From contig JAZKUF010000001.1 of the NCBI GenBank assembly GCA_036625225.1, positions 372,001 through 436,000 on the forward strand: 64,000 nt of DNA, written 5' to 3'. The position numbers and the translations under genes are program-made. The notes under the pieces are model-generated. The model was not told where the DNA came from. It made no database searches and was given only the letters and a program-made list of their open reading frames with translations. This document shows, in pieces, positions 9,214-17,169 of the stretch (within the stretch, counting starts at the first letter, position 1; every line of letters begins with the position of its first letter). The DNA comes from Accumulibacter jenkinsii (GTDB lineage Bacteria > Pseudomonadota > Gammaproteobacteria > Burkholderiales > Rhodocyclaceae).

Positions 9214-10611
9214 TCAGATCACCTTCGAATAGCGTGTGCGCTGCCGGTCGGCGCGCAGATAGCGGTCGAAGACCATCGAAATGGCGCGTACCAGCAGGCG
9301 CCCTCGCGGCAGCACGGTGATCCATTTTTCGTCGACGCGCACCAGGCCGGCGTGGACCATTTCGCGCAGATCGTCGAGTTCGGTGGCAAAGTATTTCCTG
9401 AAGTCGATCAGATGAGAAATTTCGATCGACTCGATCGACAGTTCAAAGTGGCACATCAGCGACTGAATGATCGAGCGCCGGAGGAGGTCGTCAGCGTTCA
9501 GCTCGACGCCCCGGTAGACCGGCAGCGTACCGCTGTCGAGCAGATCATAGTATTCGTCGAGCGTCTTCACGTTCTGACTGTAGGTGGGGCCGACCTTGCC
9601 GATCGCCGAGATGCCGAAGGCCAGCAGATCACAGTCCGAATGCGTCGAATAACCCTGGAAATTGCGGTGCAGACGGCCCTGTCGCTGGGCGATGGCAAGC
9701 TCATCATCGGGCTTGGCGAAGTGGTCCATGCCGATATACACGTAACCGGCATCGGTCATCCGGCGAATGGCCAGGGCAAGAATCTGCAGGCGGGCATCGG
9801 CCGACGGCATGTCCGCCTCGAGGATCCGGCGCTGCGGCTTGAACAGACTCGGCAGATGCGCATAGTTGTAGATCGAGACGCGATCCGGGCTGACATCGAT
9901 GACGCGGTCGAGGGTGCGGCCAAAACCCATGATCGTCTGCTTTGGCAGGCCGTAGATGAGGTCGACGCTGATCGATTTGAAGCCGCTCGCGCGCGCCGCG
10001 TCGATCACCGCGCAGGTTTCCTCTTCACTCTGGATGCGATTCACCGCTTGCTGCACGCGCGCGTCGAAATCCTGTACGCCGACGCTCATGCGGTTGAAAC
10101 CCAGTTCACCGAGCAGTTCGACCGTCGCCCGATCCACCTTCCGGGGATCGACTTCAATCGAATACTCGCCCCCCTCGATCAGGGTGAAGTGCCTGCGGGT
10201 GGCGGCCATCAGCTGGCGCATCTCGTCGTGCGCAAGAAAGGTTGGCGTGCCCCCCCCCCAGTGCAGCTGCGCCACTTCCTGATCGCCCCCCTCCAGATAG
10301 CTGCTCTGCAGCGCGAGTTCGCGCGCGAGATATCTGAGGTATTTGGCCGAACGCCCGTGGTCCTTGGTGATGATTTTGTTGCACGCGCAGTAATAACAGA
10401 TAGTGTTGCAGAACGGAATGTGGAAGTACAATGACAGTTGCCGGCTGATGCCGCCAATATTGCGTTTGCCAAGCCAGAGTCTCGATGCCTCCGAGCCAAA
10501 CGCTTCGACGAAGCGGTCCGCCGTCGGGTACGACGTGTAGCGGGGGCCGTTGACATCGAAGCGACGGATGATTTGTGGATCAAAAACGAGGTTGCCAGTG
10601 ACAGGGTTCAT
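9214..10611 (-). CDS. hemN: Oxygen-independent coproporphyrinogen III oxidase (radical SAM)
   Basis: A 465-residue radical SAM enzyme that decarboxylates coproporphyrinogen III to protoporphyrinogen IX without oxygen. The 4Fe-4S ligands are Cys68, Cys72 and Cys75 in FCNTICYYCACNK, with the family's extra Cys77. RYTSYPTADRF near the N-terminus is typical of true HemN, not of HemW. The ATG at 10611 gives the standard length; a longer frame upstream has no support. The SAM-binding GGG motif (residues 119-121) is encoded by an unbroken run of ten G on the coding strand, a possible slippage site. An FNR box lies 56 bases upstream, shared with the divergent fnr. Confidence 0.96.
   Translation of the reverse strand: MNPVTGNLVFDPQIIRRFDVNGPRYTSYPTADRFVEAFGSEASRLWLGKRNIGGISRQLSLYFHIPFCNTICYYCACNKIITKDHGRSAKYLRYLARELALQSSYLEGGDQEVAQLHWGGGTPTFLAHDEMRQLMAATRRHFTLIEGGEYSIEVDPRKVDRATVELLGELGFNRMSVGVQDFDARVQQAVNRIQSEEETCAVIDAARASGFKSISVDLIYGLPKQTIMGFGRTLDRVIDVSPDRVSIYNYAHLPSLFKPQRRILEADMPSADARLQILALAIRRMTDAGYVYIGMDHFAKPDDELAIAQRQGRLHRNFQGYSTHSDCDLLAFGISAIGKVGPTYSQNVKTLDEYYDLLDSGTLPVYRGVELNADDLLRRSIIQSLMCHFELSIESIEISHLIDFRKYFATELDDLREMVHAGLVRVDEKWITVLPRGRLLVRAISMVFDRYLRADRQRTRYSKVI
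10250..10259 (-). repeat. Ten-base homopolymer G tract inside hemN
   Basis: On the + strand the bases are ten consecutive C; on the coding strand ten G encode part of Trp and the Gly-Gly-Gly of the radical SAM motif. Loss or gain of one base would truncate HemN at about residue 120. Confidence 0.9.
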
Positions 10612-10666
10612 GGTCCCACTACACTCTTGGTTGGCTGCATTATCGGACCACGGCGAAGCAGTCAGG

Positions 10667-10680
10667 TTGACGTGGATCAA
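10667..10680. promoter_or_regulatory. FNR/ANR box between hemN and fnr
   Basis: TTGACGTGGATCAA matches the FNR consensus TTGAT-N4-ATCAA at nine of ten fixed positions. It stands 30 bases before the fnr ATG and 56 bases before the hemN ATG. Oxygen control of hemN and autoregulation of fnr are the expected consequences; no transcription start has been mapped. Confidence 0.75.
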
Positions 10681-10710
10681 ACGCAGGGTTTAGTGAAAAA
10701 AAGGTCTGAA

Positions 10711-11454
10711 ATGTCCGACAATGCGGCAGCTGCCAGGTTGCAGTTCGAACTCGTAAAAACCGCCTGTTCCAACTGCAACCTGCGCGAACTGTGTCTGCCG
10801 ATCGGCCTTGATGCAGAGGAACTGAAGAAGCTCGACGAACTGGTGTCGACGCGCAGACGCCTGAAGCGCGGTGATCATCTCTATCGCGCAGGCCAGGTCT
10901 TCGAGTCGATCTACGCAGTTCGCAGCGGTTTTTTCAAGACTGACGTGCTGATCGAGGACGGGCGCGACCAGGTGACGGGTTTTCAGATGACCGGCGAACT
11001 TCTCGGCCTCGACGGAATCGGCAGCGAAATCCACTCCTGCAACGCGATTGCCCTCGAAGACAGCGAGGTCTGTGCGATCCCTTTTTCGCATCTCGAAGGA
11101 CTGTCGCGACAGATCCATACCCTGCAGCATCACTTTCACAAGGTGATGAGCCGAGAGATTGTACGCGACCACGGGGTGATGATGTTGCTCGGGACGATGC
11201 GCGCCGAGGAGCGTCTGGCAGCCTTTCTGCTCAATCTCTCGCAGCGCTTCAAGGCGCGCGGGTATTCACCGGCCGAATTCAACCTGCGCATGTCGCGGGA
11301 CGAGATCGGCAGCTATCTGGGCCTCAAGCTGGAAACCGTCAGTCGCGCTTTTTCGCGCTTCCAGGAAGAAGGCCTGCTCGCCGTCCATCAACGAAAAGTC
11401 CGGATTCTCAACACTTCGGGCTTGCGAAAACTGATGACTCACCAGCGAGGCTAA
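10711..11454 (+). CDS. fnr: FNR-type oxygen-sensing transcriptional regulator
   Basis: A 247-residue Crp/Fnr regulator with the [4Fe-4S] ligands expected for an oxygen sensor: Cys19, Cys22 and Cys28 in ACSNCNLRELC, and Cys121 in EVCAIPF. A cyclic-nucleotide-like beta-roll follows, then a dimerisation helix and a C-terminal helix-turn-helix (LKLETVSRAFSRFQ). E. coli FNR has the same spacing. The ATG is preceded by AAAAAAAGG. It is divergent from hemN across a shared FNR box. The two FNR-type boxes in this window are its likely targets. Known in betaproteobacteria under names such as Anr or FnrA; which paralogue this is cannot be told here. Confidence 0.95.
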   Translation: MSDNAAAARLQFELVKTACSNCNLRELCLPIGLDAEELKKLDELVSTRRRLKRGDHLYRAGQVFESIYAVRSGFFKTDVLIEDGRDQVTGFQMTGELLGLDGIGSEIHSCNAIALEDSEVCAIPFSHLEGLSRQIHTLQHHFHKVMSREIVRDHGVMMLLGTMRAEERLAAFLLNLSQRFKARGYSPAEFNLRMSRDEIGSYLGLKLETVSRAFSRFQEEGLLAVHQRKVRILNTSGLRKLMTHQRG

Positions 11455-11483
11455 CCGCTTGCCGGGTCCGTCCCGTCGCGGCC

Positions 11484-11876
11484 TCAGGTTAGCCATGTGA
11501 CGAAGCCGAGCGGGTTTCGGCTCACGGCAACCGACACGATGTAGGCGAAAGCGCTCAGCGCGGCGACCAGAAATGCGCATCTCGCGGCCTTGCTGCGCGC
11601 GCGCTTGAGGGCCATCGTGCCGCAGCCGATGTAGAGCAGCAGACCGACCAACTTGGCGGTCAGCCAGTCGGTCGCAAAGGGATTCTGGCTGCTGATGACG
11701 GCCATGGCGATCGCGCTGGCGAGCAAAACGGTATCCACGAGGTGCGGCAACCGCCGCACCACGGGTCGCTGCAGCCATGGCGAGTCGGTCAGCATCCAGA
11801 TACCCCGCAGGAGAAAGCCGGTACCACTGAGTAAAACGCAGGTGATGTGCAGTTGTTTCAGGATCAGGTAGCTCAT
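11484..11876 (-). CDS. SirB2-family integral membrane protein
   Basis: A 130-residue protein with four hydrophobic helices covering most of its length and the SirB family opening LILKQLHITCVLLSGTGFLLRG. The function of SirB2 proteins is not established; they are common near denitrification and respiratory genes in betaproteobacteria. Its ATG overlaps the stop of the DUF2249 gene by one base (TGATG), so the two are translationally coupled. No other feature is visible. Confidence 0.85.
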   Translation of the reverse strand: MSYLILKQLHITCVLLSGTGFLLRGIWMLTDSPWLQRPVVRRLPHLVDTVLLASAIAMAVISSQNPFATDWLTAKLVGLLLYIGCGTMALKRARSKAARCAFLVAALSAFAYIVSVAVSRNPLGFVTWLT

Positions 11877-12106
11877 CAGGGAAAAACCTGCCTATGCCGG
11901 ATCAGGACTTCCACCGTGCCGTCCGGCCGATACCGGGTTTGCCAGGAGAAGCCGTTGATCTCGAGCGCCCGGTAGAGCGGATAAGGCTCGCGCGGAAGCA
12001 GTACCAGAAGCGTTTGCGCCGGGCCAATCTGGTCGAGTGCTGCCATGGTCCGCAGCATGGGCTCGGGCGGTTCGAGTCCTCTTGCGTCGAGCACAAAGTC
12101 ATTCAT
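11876..12106 (-). CDS. DUF2249 (TusA-like fold) domain protein
   Basis: A 76-residue protein with the DUF2249 opening LDARGLEPPEPM, related to the SirA/TusA fold but lacking its conserved cysteine. The ATG at 12106 is preferred because AAAGGA lies just before it; a 30-residue upstream extension has no support. It is coupled to SirB2 through TGATG. Such proteins often occur with hemerythrins and nitric oxide or nitrite reductase genes, so a role in anaerobic respiration is plausible but unproven. An FNR box about 100 bases upstream supports oxygen regulation. Confidence 0.8.
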   Translation of the reverse strand: MNDFVLDARGLEPPEPMLRTMAALDQIGPAQTLLVLLPREPYPLYRALEINGFSWQTRYRPDGTVEVLIRHRQVFP

Positions 12107-12199
12107 TGATTGGCGTCCTTTCGCGATCTCTTTCGCCGCCGGGATCAGCGGCAGCAAGGCTGGCAACCGGATCCCGGGCTGATCACGCAGACCCACAGT

Positions 12200-12213
12200 T
12201 TGACGCCGATCAA
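12200..12213. promoter_or_regulatory. FNR/ANR box upstream of the universal stress protein
   Basis: TTGACGCCGATCAA matches TTGAT-N4-ATCAA at nine of ten fixed positions. Its centre (12206.5) is 41.5 bases upstream of the start predicted from the TATAGT element at 12236-12241, the standard spacing of a class II FNR-activated promoter. It may also serve the divergent DUF2249-SirB2 pair. Confidence 0.75.
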
Positions 12214-12235
12214 GATTGCCAGCCGGTTGCGTGCT

Positions 12236-12241
12236 TATAGT
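12236..12241 (+). promoter_or_regulatory. -10 element of the universal stress protein promoter
   Basis: TATAGT, five of six matches to TATAAT, 27 bases before the usp ATG. There is no good -35 hexamer at the right distance, as expected for an activator-dependent promoter using the FNR box at 12200-12213. Confidence 0.6.
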
Positions 12242-12268
12242 TGAGCGACTTTAGAATGGAGGAAAGAC

Positions 12269-12712
12269 ATGTTCAAGAACATCCTGGTTCCTACTGACGG
12301 TTCTGAACTCTCGAAGGAAACTGCCCGGCGAGCGGTGTCGTTCGCCAGAGAGGCCGGCGCTCGCATTACGGTCTTCTTTGCCAAGCCGGAATACCCTGTC
12401 AGCTATTATGGTGAAGGGACGCTGATCGATCCGACGACGCCCGAGAAGTTTGCCGAACTTGCCGAACAGCAGGCACAACAGACGCTGGATTTCGTGGTTC
12501 AATTGTGCAAGGCTGCCAATGTTGAGGTGGCGACTCTGTCCTTGACCAGCGACATCCCCTACCAGGCGATCATCCACGCCGCAACCCTGGCCGGCTGTGA
12601 CCTCATTTTCATGGCTTCCCATGGTCGGCGCGGCTTCAGCGCGCTGTTGCTCGGCAGCGAAACCAACAAGGTGCTGACGCATTCGAAAATTCCGGTCCTC
12701 GTCTATCGCTGA
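12269..12712 (+). CDS. Universal stress protein, UspA family
   Basis: A 147-residue single-domain Usp protein. It opens with FKNILVPTDGSELS, which holds the nucleotide-contacting aspartate, and ends with SHGRRGFSALLLGSETNKVL, close to the ATP-binding pattern G-2x-G-9x-G(S/T) of the MJ0577 type (the first glycine is alanine, a common variant). It probably binds ATP in the cytoplasm. The ATG follows GGAGGAAAGAC. The class II FNR promoter upstream indicates induction at low oxygen, like the ANR-controlled usp genes of pseudomonads. Its precise role is not known. Confidence 0.93.
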   Translation: MFKNILVPTDGSELSKETARRAVSFAREAGARITVFFAKPEYPVSYYGEGTLIDPTTPEKFAELAEQQAQQTLDFVVQLCKAANVEVATLSLTSDIPYQAIIHAATLAGCDLIFMASHGRRGFSALLLGSETNKVLTHSKIPVLVYR

Positions 12713-12759
12713 ATTGTTCACCGTTTGCTGAACGTCTGACGGCCTGGGATTTTTTACCG

Positions 12760-13437
12760 ATGCGCAAGAGTAAATCACTTTCCGGTTGGGGCGGGCAGCG
12801 TCGCTGGTGGCTCGCCCGGGCGCTGTCTCTGGCCGCCGTCTGCTCCCCTCTACAGGCGGTGGACGTCGGTCTGGCTGGCGTCTTTCCGGGCAAGGCCTTG
12901 CTGACCATCGACGGGGGCGCGCCGCGAACGGTCGCGGTTGGCAGCAAGACCAGCGAGGGGGTTACGGTCGTTTTTGTCGACCGTGACAGTGCGATCATCG
13001 AAACCAACGGAAAGAGGCGTATTCTGCGAGTTGGTCAGAATGTCGCGTCGCCGCCGTCGGGTCAGGCAGATACGAGAGCGACCTTGACCGCTGATGGCAG
13101 CGGCCACTTCGTGACCACTGGCACGATCAATGGCACGACAGTGCGTTTCCTTGTCGACACAGGTGCGACAATGGTTTCCCTCGGCGTCGGCGAGGCGAGG
13201 CGAATCGGTATCGACACCAGCAAGGGTCAGTCGGCGCTGGTCAGCACGGCAAATGGCCAGACGATGGCCGCGCGCGTCAAGCTCGACACAGTCCGCGTGG
13301 GCGAGATCGTCCTGAACAACGTTGATGCTCTGGTGCACCCCCAGGACATGCCCTTTGCCTTGCTGGGCATGAGTTTCTTGAACCGTATGGAAATGCAGCG
13401 TGATGGTCAGACGATGATCCTCAGGAAGCGCTACTAA
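12760..13437 (+). CDS. Exported retropepsin-like aspartic protease (TIGR02281 type)
   Basis: A 225-residue protein with an N-terminal signal-like segment (ARALSLAAVCSPLQA, about residues 19-33). The C-terminal half has a single retroviral-type aspartic protease domain with the active-site triad in FLVDTGATMVSLG and a later LLGMSFLNRM segment typical of the family. One aspartate per chain means it must dimerise to be active. The N-terminal half resembles the conserved extension of this proteobacterial family, whose substrate is unknown. Localisation in the periplasm is inferred from the signal sequence. Confidence 0.85.
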   Translation: MRKSKSLSGWGGQRRWWLARALSLAAVCSPLQAVDVGLAGVFPGKALLTIDGGAPRTVAVGSKTSEGVTVVFVDRDSAIIETNGKRRILRVGQNVASPPSGQADTRATLTADGSGHFVTTGTINGTTVRFLVDTGATMVSLGVGEARRIGIDTSKGQSALVSTANGQTMAARVKLDTVRVGEIVLNNVDALVHPQDMPFALLGMSFLNRMEMQRDGQTMILRKRY

Positions 13438-13449
13438 GAGAGGGCGAAC

Positions 13450-13713
13450 ATGCGTCAGCGCAGCGAAAGGATAGCGATGCTGAGCCGTGAGCTCGAGCTC
13501 CTGATGGGCGAAAGGCAGACGCTGCTGCAGGTGGTGGGGGCGACGGCTGCCCTGATCGCCTCTCTCGACAGCAGCCAGTTGCCACTTGGCGCCGTCAAGT
13601 CAGCCGATCTGGTGGCCAGTTCGATCAACGCCCTGTCGGAAGAGACGCTGCAGGACGCGCTCGCTTCAGTCAGTGCGGAGATCGAGGAGGATAAATGTGG
13701 GACCGTTACCTGA
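13450..13713 (+). CDS. Hypothetical small protein
   Basis: An 87-residue protein that I do not recognise. The first half is charged and helical (ERIAMLSRELELLMGERQTL), suggesting a short coiled coil. No membrane segment is evident. It starts 10 bases after the protease stop with GAGGGCG before the ATG, and its last 17 bases overlap the GTG start of the CoA pyrophosphatase. That overlap and the ribosome binding site make it probably real and cotranscribed. No function can be offered. Confidence 0.55.
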   Translation: MRQRSERIAMLSRELELLMGERQTLLQVVGATAALIASLDSSQLPLGAVKSADLVASSINALSEETLQDALASVSAEIEEDKCGTVT

Positions 13714-14362
13714 GGTCTTCCAGGAGTCATCAACGCAAGCCCTGGGCGTAACCTCGGGGTGGAGCAGCGAGGCCGCCGATCTGGACCGGATACGGTGGGT
13801 CCTGCATGCCGAGCCTTCGCCCGCTCGCTTTGTGCGCGAAGACGGCGTCGGCGATGAAGAACTGATGCCGGCTGCCGTACTGTTTCCGATCGTTCGGCGA
13901 GCCGGGGCGCCGACGGTCCTGCTGACGCAGCGCACCGCGCATCTCAAGGATCATCCCGGGCAGATCAGTTTTCCGGGTGGGCGGCGAGAAGCGATGGATC
14001 CTTCGCCAGCGCATACTGCCCTGCGCGAAACGGCCGAAGAAATCGGTCTTCTGCCGGAACAGGTGGAAATCCTCGGCTATCTGCCCGAATATCTCACCAG
14101 CACCGGCTTTCGGGTGACGCCGGTAGTGGCCTTGGTCACCCCACCTTTTGAATTGCAGCTCGATGCCTTCGAGGTCGCCGAGGCATTCGAGGTGCCGCTC
14201 GCCTTCCTGCTGGATCCTGCCAATCACCAGCGCCACTCGCTGCATTATCGCGGCAGGCTGCGGCATTACGACGCCATGCCATATGGGGAATACTTCATCT
14301 GGGGTGCGACCGCAGGAATCATCATGTCGCTCTACCAGGCCCTTGTCGAGACCTGTGGCTAG
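13697..14362 (+). CDS. nudL: CoA pyrophosphatase (NUDIX, NudL type)
   Basis: A 221-residue NUDIX hydrolase. The UPF0035/CoA motif LLTQRTAHLKDHPGQISFPG runs directly into the Nudix box, whose core is RETAEEIGL. Enzymes with this double motif cleave CoA to 3',5'-ADP and 4'-phosphopantetheine. The start is taken as GTG at 13697 because GAGGAGG stands seven bases before it. The reading frame is open further upstream, but that part is the shadow of the preceding gene. The GTG lies inside the previous gene, so translation is probably coupled. The final four bases overlap the convergent gene on the other strand. Confidence 0.9.
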   Translation: MGPLPEVFQESSTQALGVTSGWSSEAADLDRIRWVLHAEPSPARFVREDGVGDEELMPAAVLFPIVRRAGAPTVLLTQRTAHLKDHPGQISFPGGRREAMDPSPAHTALRETAEEIGLLPEQVEILGYLPEYLTSTGFRVTPVVALVTPPFELQLDAFEVAEAFEVPLAFLLDPANHQRHSLHYRGRLRHYDAMPYGEYFIWGATAGIIMSLYQALVETCG

Positions 14363-14826
14363 TCAAGCACCAGCTTGAGTTTCTCCAGAAACTGCTGCGC
14401 CTTGTTCTGGTCCGACGCTGCGCACAGCGCCGAACGTAGCTTTTCGACATGCCGCTGGAGTTGATCCGGGGTTCTTGCCTGCTCGATCTCGGCGACCAGC
14501 GCGTTTGCCTGTGCACCCAGCAATTCCTGCAGGGTCCGGGCGGCGTAGCTGCGGGCAAGGCTGATGTCTTCGTCGGGGAGCGGCGAGCGGATTTCCGCCG
14601 CGCTTCCCGGCACCGGTTGCATCTGGACGAAGCCGCCATCGAGCAGGGCGGAGAGTTGCCGTTTGCCTTCGGCCAGGGAGGTACTCAGCGCAAGTAGCTC
14701 GTTGCCGGTGCGATGCCCATCGACCATGATGAGCATCGCCCGCACTCGCGAAGGCAAGCGGTTGGCGCGAGTCGATATCTCCTCAAGGCCCTTCGGGGTT
14801 TTGCAAAAGATGGGCGACAGTTTCAT
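14359..14826 (-). CDS. Hypothetical protein, betaproteobacterial type
   Basis: A 155-residue soluble protein without a recognised domain. Sections such as EISTRANRLPSRVRAMLIMV and the C-terminal helical segment rich in Gln, Glu and Lys suggest an all-helical protein. The MLIMVDGHRTGNELLALS segment resembles the winged-helix-like start of some PilZ/response-regulator-associated betaproteobacterial proteins, but I cannot name a family. ATG at 14826 is preferred, with GAGG directly before it; an upstream frame extends to 14952. It faces nudL, overlapping it by four bases. Confidence 0.6.
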   Translation of the reverse strand: MKLSPIFCKTPKGLEEISTRANRLPSRVRAMLIMVDGHRTGNELLALSTSLAEGKRQLSALLDGGFVQMQPVPGSAAEIRSPLPDEDISLARSYAARTLQELLGAQANALVAEIEQARTPDQLQRHVEKLRSALCAASDQNKAQQFLEKLKLVLD

Positions 14827-14977
14827 CCTCGAATGCTTTCCAAAGGCGGCAAGGCGATGTTGCGTGAAGTTGAGGGTTTCTGCAAGTCCCGATGAATTAT
14901 GGTATGGTGGCCAGTCTTGAGGCGGGGATGGAGCGTACGCCTGAACCTGCACCGCTTTGCCTAGGCGAGACTTCGGG

Positions 14978-15901
14978 ATGAGCCTGTTTTCCTTGCTCGC
15001 CGTCCTGCTGCTCGAACAGGTCCGGCCGCTACCCTACGATCGGGTCGTCAACGAACCGCTGACGCACCTGGCCGGTTTTCTTGAGAGCCGCTTGAACGCA
15101 GGTGAGCGACGCCATGCCATCAGCGCCTGGCTGATCGGCGTCGGCGGTCTGCTGCTCGTCACGGCGACCGTCTCTCTCTTCCTGGCCATACTGAGCCCCC
15201 TGCTCGTCTGGTTATGGAATGTTCTGGTGCTTTATATGACTATGGGCTGGCGTCGACCGAGTGTCCATTATACCGATATTCAAAAGGCACTTCGCATCGG
15301 CGACGTGCTCCAGGCGCGCCGGCTTCTCGTGGCGTGGCGAGGCCGGGGAGTTGATGGACTGTCGTCTGCCGAACTGGTCCGGCTGACCATCGAAGATGCG
15401 TTGTGCGCCTCGCATCGTCATCTGTTTGGCGTCTTCGCCTGTTTTCTCCTGCTGGGCCCCTGCGGCGCGGTTCTCTATCGTGTGTCGGCCTTCCTTGCCG
15501 ATTCCTGGGGACTGCGTGACGAGACAGATGACGGCGACTTCGGCGGTTTTGCACGGCAAACCTTTGCTATTATTGACTGGCTACCCGTACGGCTCACCGC
15601 CGCGACCTTCGCCATCGTCGGCAACTTCGAGGATGCGGTCTATTGCTGGCGTTCGCAAGCCGAAAAATCGCCGGGTGATGGCCTGGGAATCGTCCTGGCA
15701 AGCGGTGCTGGTGCCTTGGGAGTCCGTCTCGGCATGCGATCGCCCGAGTCCGGGGAGATCGGCCGCCACGCAGAGATCGGTACCGATGAAGAAGCTGATG
15801 TTGATTCGATGGAGAGCGCCGTGGGGCTGGTCTGGCGAGCGCTGATGTTGTGGCTGTTGCTGTTGCTGTTGTTGGGGCTTGCCAGTCTGGTAGGCGGTTG
15901 A
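14978..15901 (+). CDS. CobD/CbiB-family membrane protein
   Basis: A 307-residue membrane protein with at least five hydrophobic segments, including one at the extreme C-terminus. It opens with SLLAVLLLEQVRPLPYDR, and its middle holds the family-like stretch DALCASHRHLFGVFACFLLL. The CbiB family makes adenosylcobinamide phosphate from cobyric acid. This betaproteobacterial branch is usually found next to CoA pyrophosphatase, as here, and not in a cobalamin cluster, so a true cobalamin role is uncertain. AmpE-like function is an alternative. ATG at 14978 is used; a TTG at 14957 is possible. Confidence 0.75.
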   Translation: MSLFSLLAVLLLEQVRPLPYDRVVNEPLTHLAGFLESRLNAGERRHAISAWLIGVGGLLLVTATVSLFLAILSPLLVWLWNVLVLYMTMGWRRPSVHYTDIQKALRIGDVLQARRLLVAWRGRGVDGLSSAELVRLTIEDALCASHRHLFGVFACFLLLGPCGAVLYRVSAFLADSWGLRDETDDGDFGGFARQTFAIIDWLPVRLTAATFAIVGNFEDAVYCWRSQAEKSPGDGLGIVLASGAGALGVRLGMRSPESGEIGRHAEIGTDEEADVDSMESAVGLVWRALMLWLLLLLLLGLASLVGG

Positions 15902-15925
15902 TCGATCAATTACAGGAGTTTCTTC

Positions 15926-17107
15926 ATGAGTAGAGAAGTCGTTGTACTAAGCGCGGTCCGTTCCGCCATTGGCACCTTTGGTGGTTCCCTCGCCAACATG
16001 GAGCCGCATGAACTGGCCGGCACCGTGATGAAGGAGTCGATCGCCCGTTCCGGGGTCGATCCGCAACAGATCACTTACGTGACCGTCGGCAACTGCATCC
16101 CTACCGATTCGCGCTTTGCCTATGTGGCACGGGTCGCCTCGATCCAGGCGGGTCTGGCGATGGATTCGGTGGCCATGGCGGTCAACCGCCTGTGCGCATC
16201 GGGTCTGCAGGGCGTCGTTACCACTGCTCAGAACATCATGCTCGGCGACGCCGATTATGGCATCGGCGGGGGCGTCGAAGTCATGTCTCGGGGTTCGTAC
16301 ATGCTGCCGGCGATGCGTACGGGAGCCCGCATGGGTGACGCCAAGGCCATCGACATGATGGTCGCCACCCTCACCGACCCGTTTGGTGTCGGTCATATGG
16401 GCGTCACGGCAGAGAATCTTGCCAAGAAGTGGGACATCAGCCGCGAAGAGCAGGATGTCTTCGCCGTCGAATCTCAGCGCCGCGCCGCTGCCGCCATCGC
16501 CGAGGGTCGTTTCAAGTCGCAGATCGTGCCAATCGTCATGAAGACCCGCAAGGGCGACGTGGTGTTCGATACCGACGAGCACGTCAAGGCAGGGACGACC
16601 CTCGAATCGCTGGCCAAGATGAAGCCGGCTTTCAACAAGGACGGAACGGTCACCGCCGGTAACGCCTCGGGCATCAATGACGGCGCCGCCTTCCTCGTAC
16701 TGGCTGCCGCCGACCTCGCTGCCAGTGCTGGACAGACGCCGATCGCGCGCCTCGTTGCCTATGCCGTCGCCGGCGTGCCCAACGACGTCATGGGCGAAGG
16801 CCCGATCCCGGCCACCAGGCTGGCGCTCAAGAAGGCGGGCCTGACGCTGGATCAGATGGACGTCATCGAAGCCAACGAAGCCTTTGCCGCACAGGCGATC
16901 GCGGTGAACAGGGGTCTCGGTCTCGACCCGGTGAAAACCAACCCGAACGGCGGGGCGATCGCGCTCGGTCACCCGGTCGGCTGTTCCGGTGCCTTTATCG
17001 CGACCAAAGCGATCTACGAGTTGCAGCGCACCGGCGGCAAGTACGCGCTGGTCACCATGTGTATCGGCGGCGGGCAGGGGATTGCCGTGATTTTCGAACG
17101 CGCCTGA
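15926..17107 (+). CDS. bktB: Beta-ketothiolase / acetyl-CoA acyltransferase (BktB-like)
   Basis: A 393-residue thiolase II enzyme that condenses acyl-CoA with acetyl-CoA or cleaves 3-ketoacyl-CoA. The nucleophile is Cys90 in AVNRLCASGLQ, the second catalytic pair is in GHPVGCSG and Cys379 in MCIGGGQG. Segments such as RKGDVVFDTDEHVKAG and MGVTAENLAKKWDISREEQD resemble Cupriavidus BktB more than PhaA. That would suit synthesis of C4/C5 polyhydroxyalkanoate precursors, though beta-oxidation is equally possible. The ATG follows ACAGGAG. A strong terminator lies 27 bases after the stop. Confidence 0.93.
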   Translation: MSREVVVLSAVRSAIGTFGGSLANMEPHELAGTVMKESIARSGVDPQQITYVTVGNCIPTDSRFAYVARVASIQAGLAMDSVAMAVNRLCASGLQGVVTTAQNIMLGDADYGIGGGVEVMSRGSYMLPAMRTGARMGDAKAIDMMVATLTDPFGVGHMGVTAENLAKKWDISREEQDVFAVESQRRAAAAIAEGRFKSQIVPIVMKTRKGDVVFDTDEHVKAGTTLESLAKMKPAFNKDGTVTAGNASGINDGAAFLVLAAADLAASAGQTPIARLVAYAVAGVPNDVMGEGPIPATRLALKKAGLTLDQMDVIEANEAFAAQAIAVNRGLGLDPVKTNPNGGAIALGHPVGCSGAFIATKAIYELQRTGGKYALVTMCIGGGQGIAVIFERA

Positions 17108-17133
17108 TCACCGGCTTTCTGCTCCACGACCAG

Positions 17134-17163
17134 AAACCCGACCGGAAACGGTCGGGTTTTTTT
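17134..17163 (+). terminator. Rho-independent terminator after the thiolase gene
   Basis: AAACCCGACCG and CGGTCGGGTTT form an 11-base-pair stem around a GAAA loop, followed by more T (seven T in all). It can also serve glpK, which ends seven bases downstream on the opposite strand. Confidence 0.9.
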
Positions 17164-17169
17164 ATGGCT

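Noticed and set aside
15898..15914. TTGATCGATCAATT before the thiolase, looks like an FNR box
   Set aside because: The half sites are only two bases apart, not four, so FNR would not bind.
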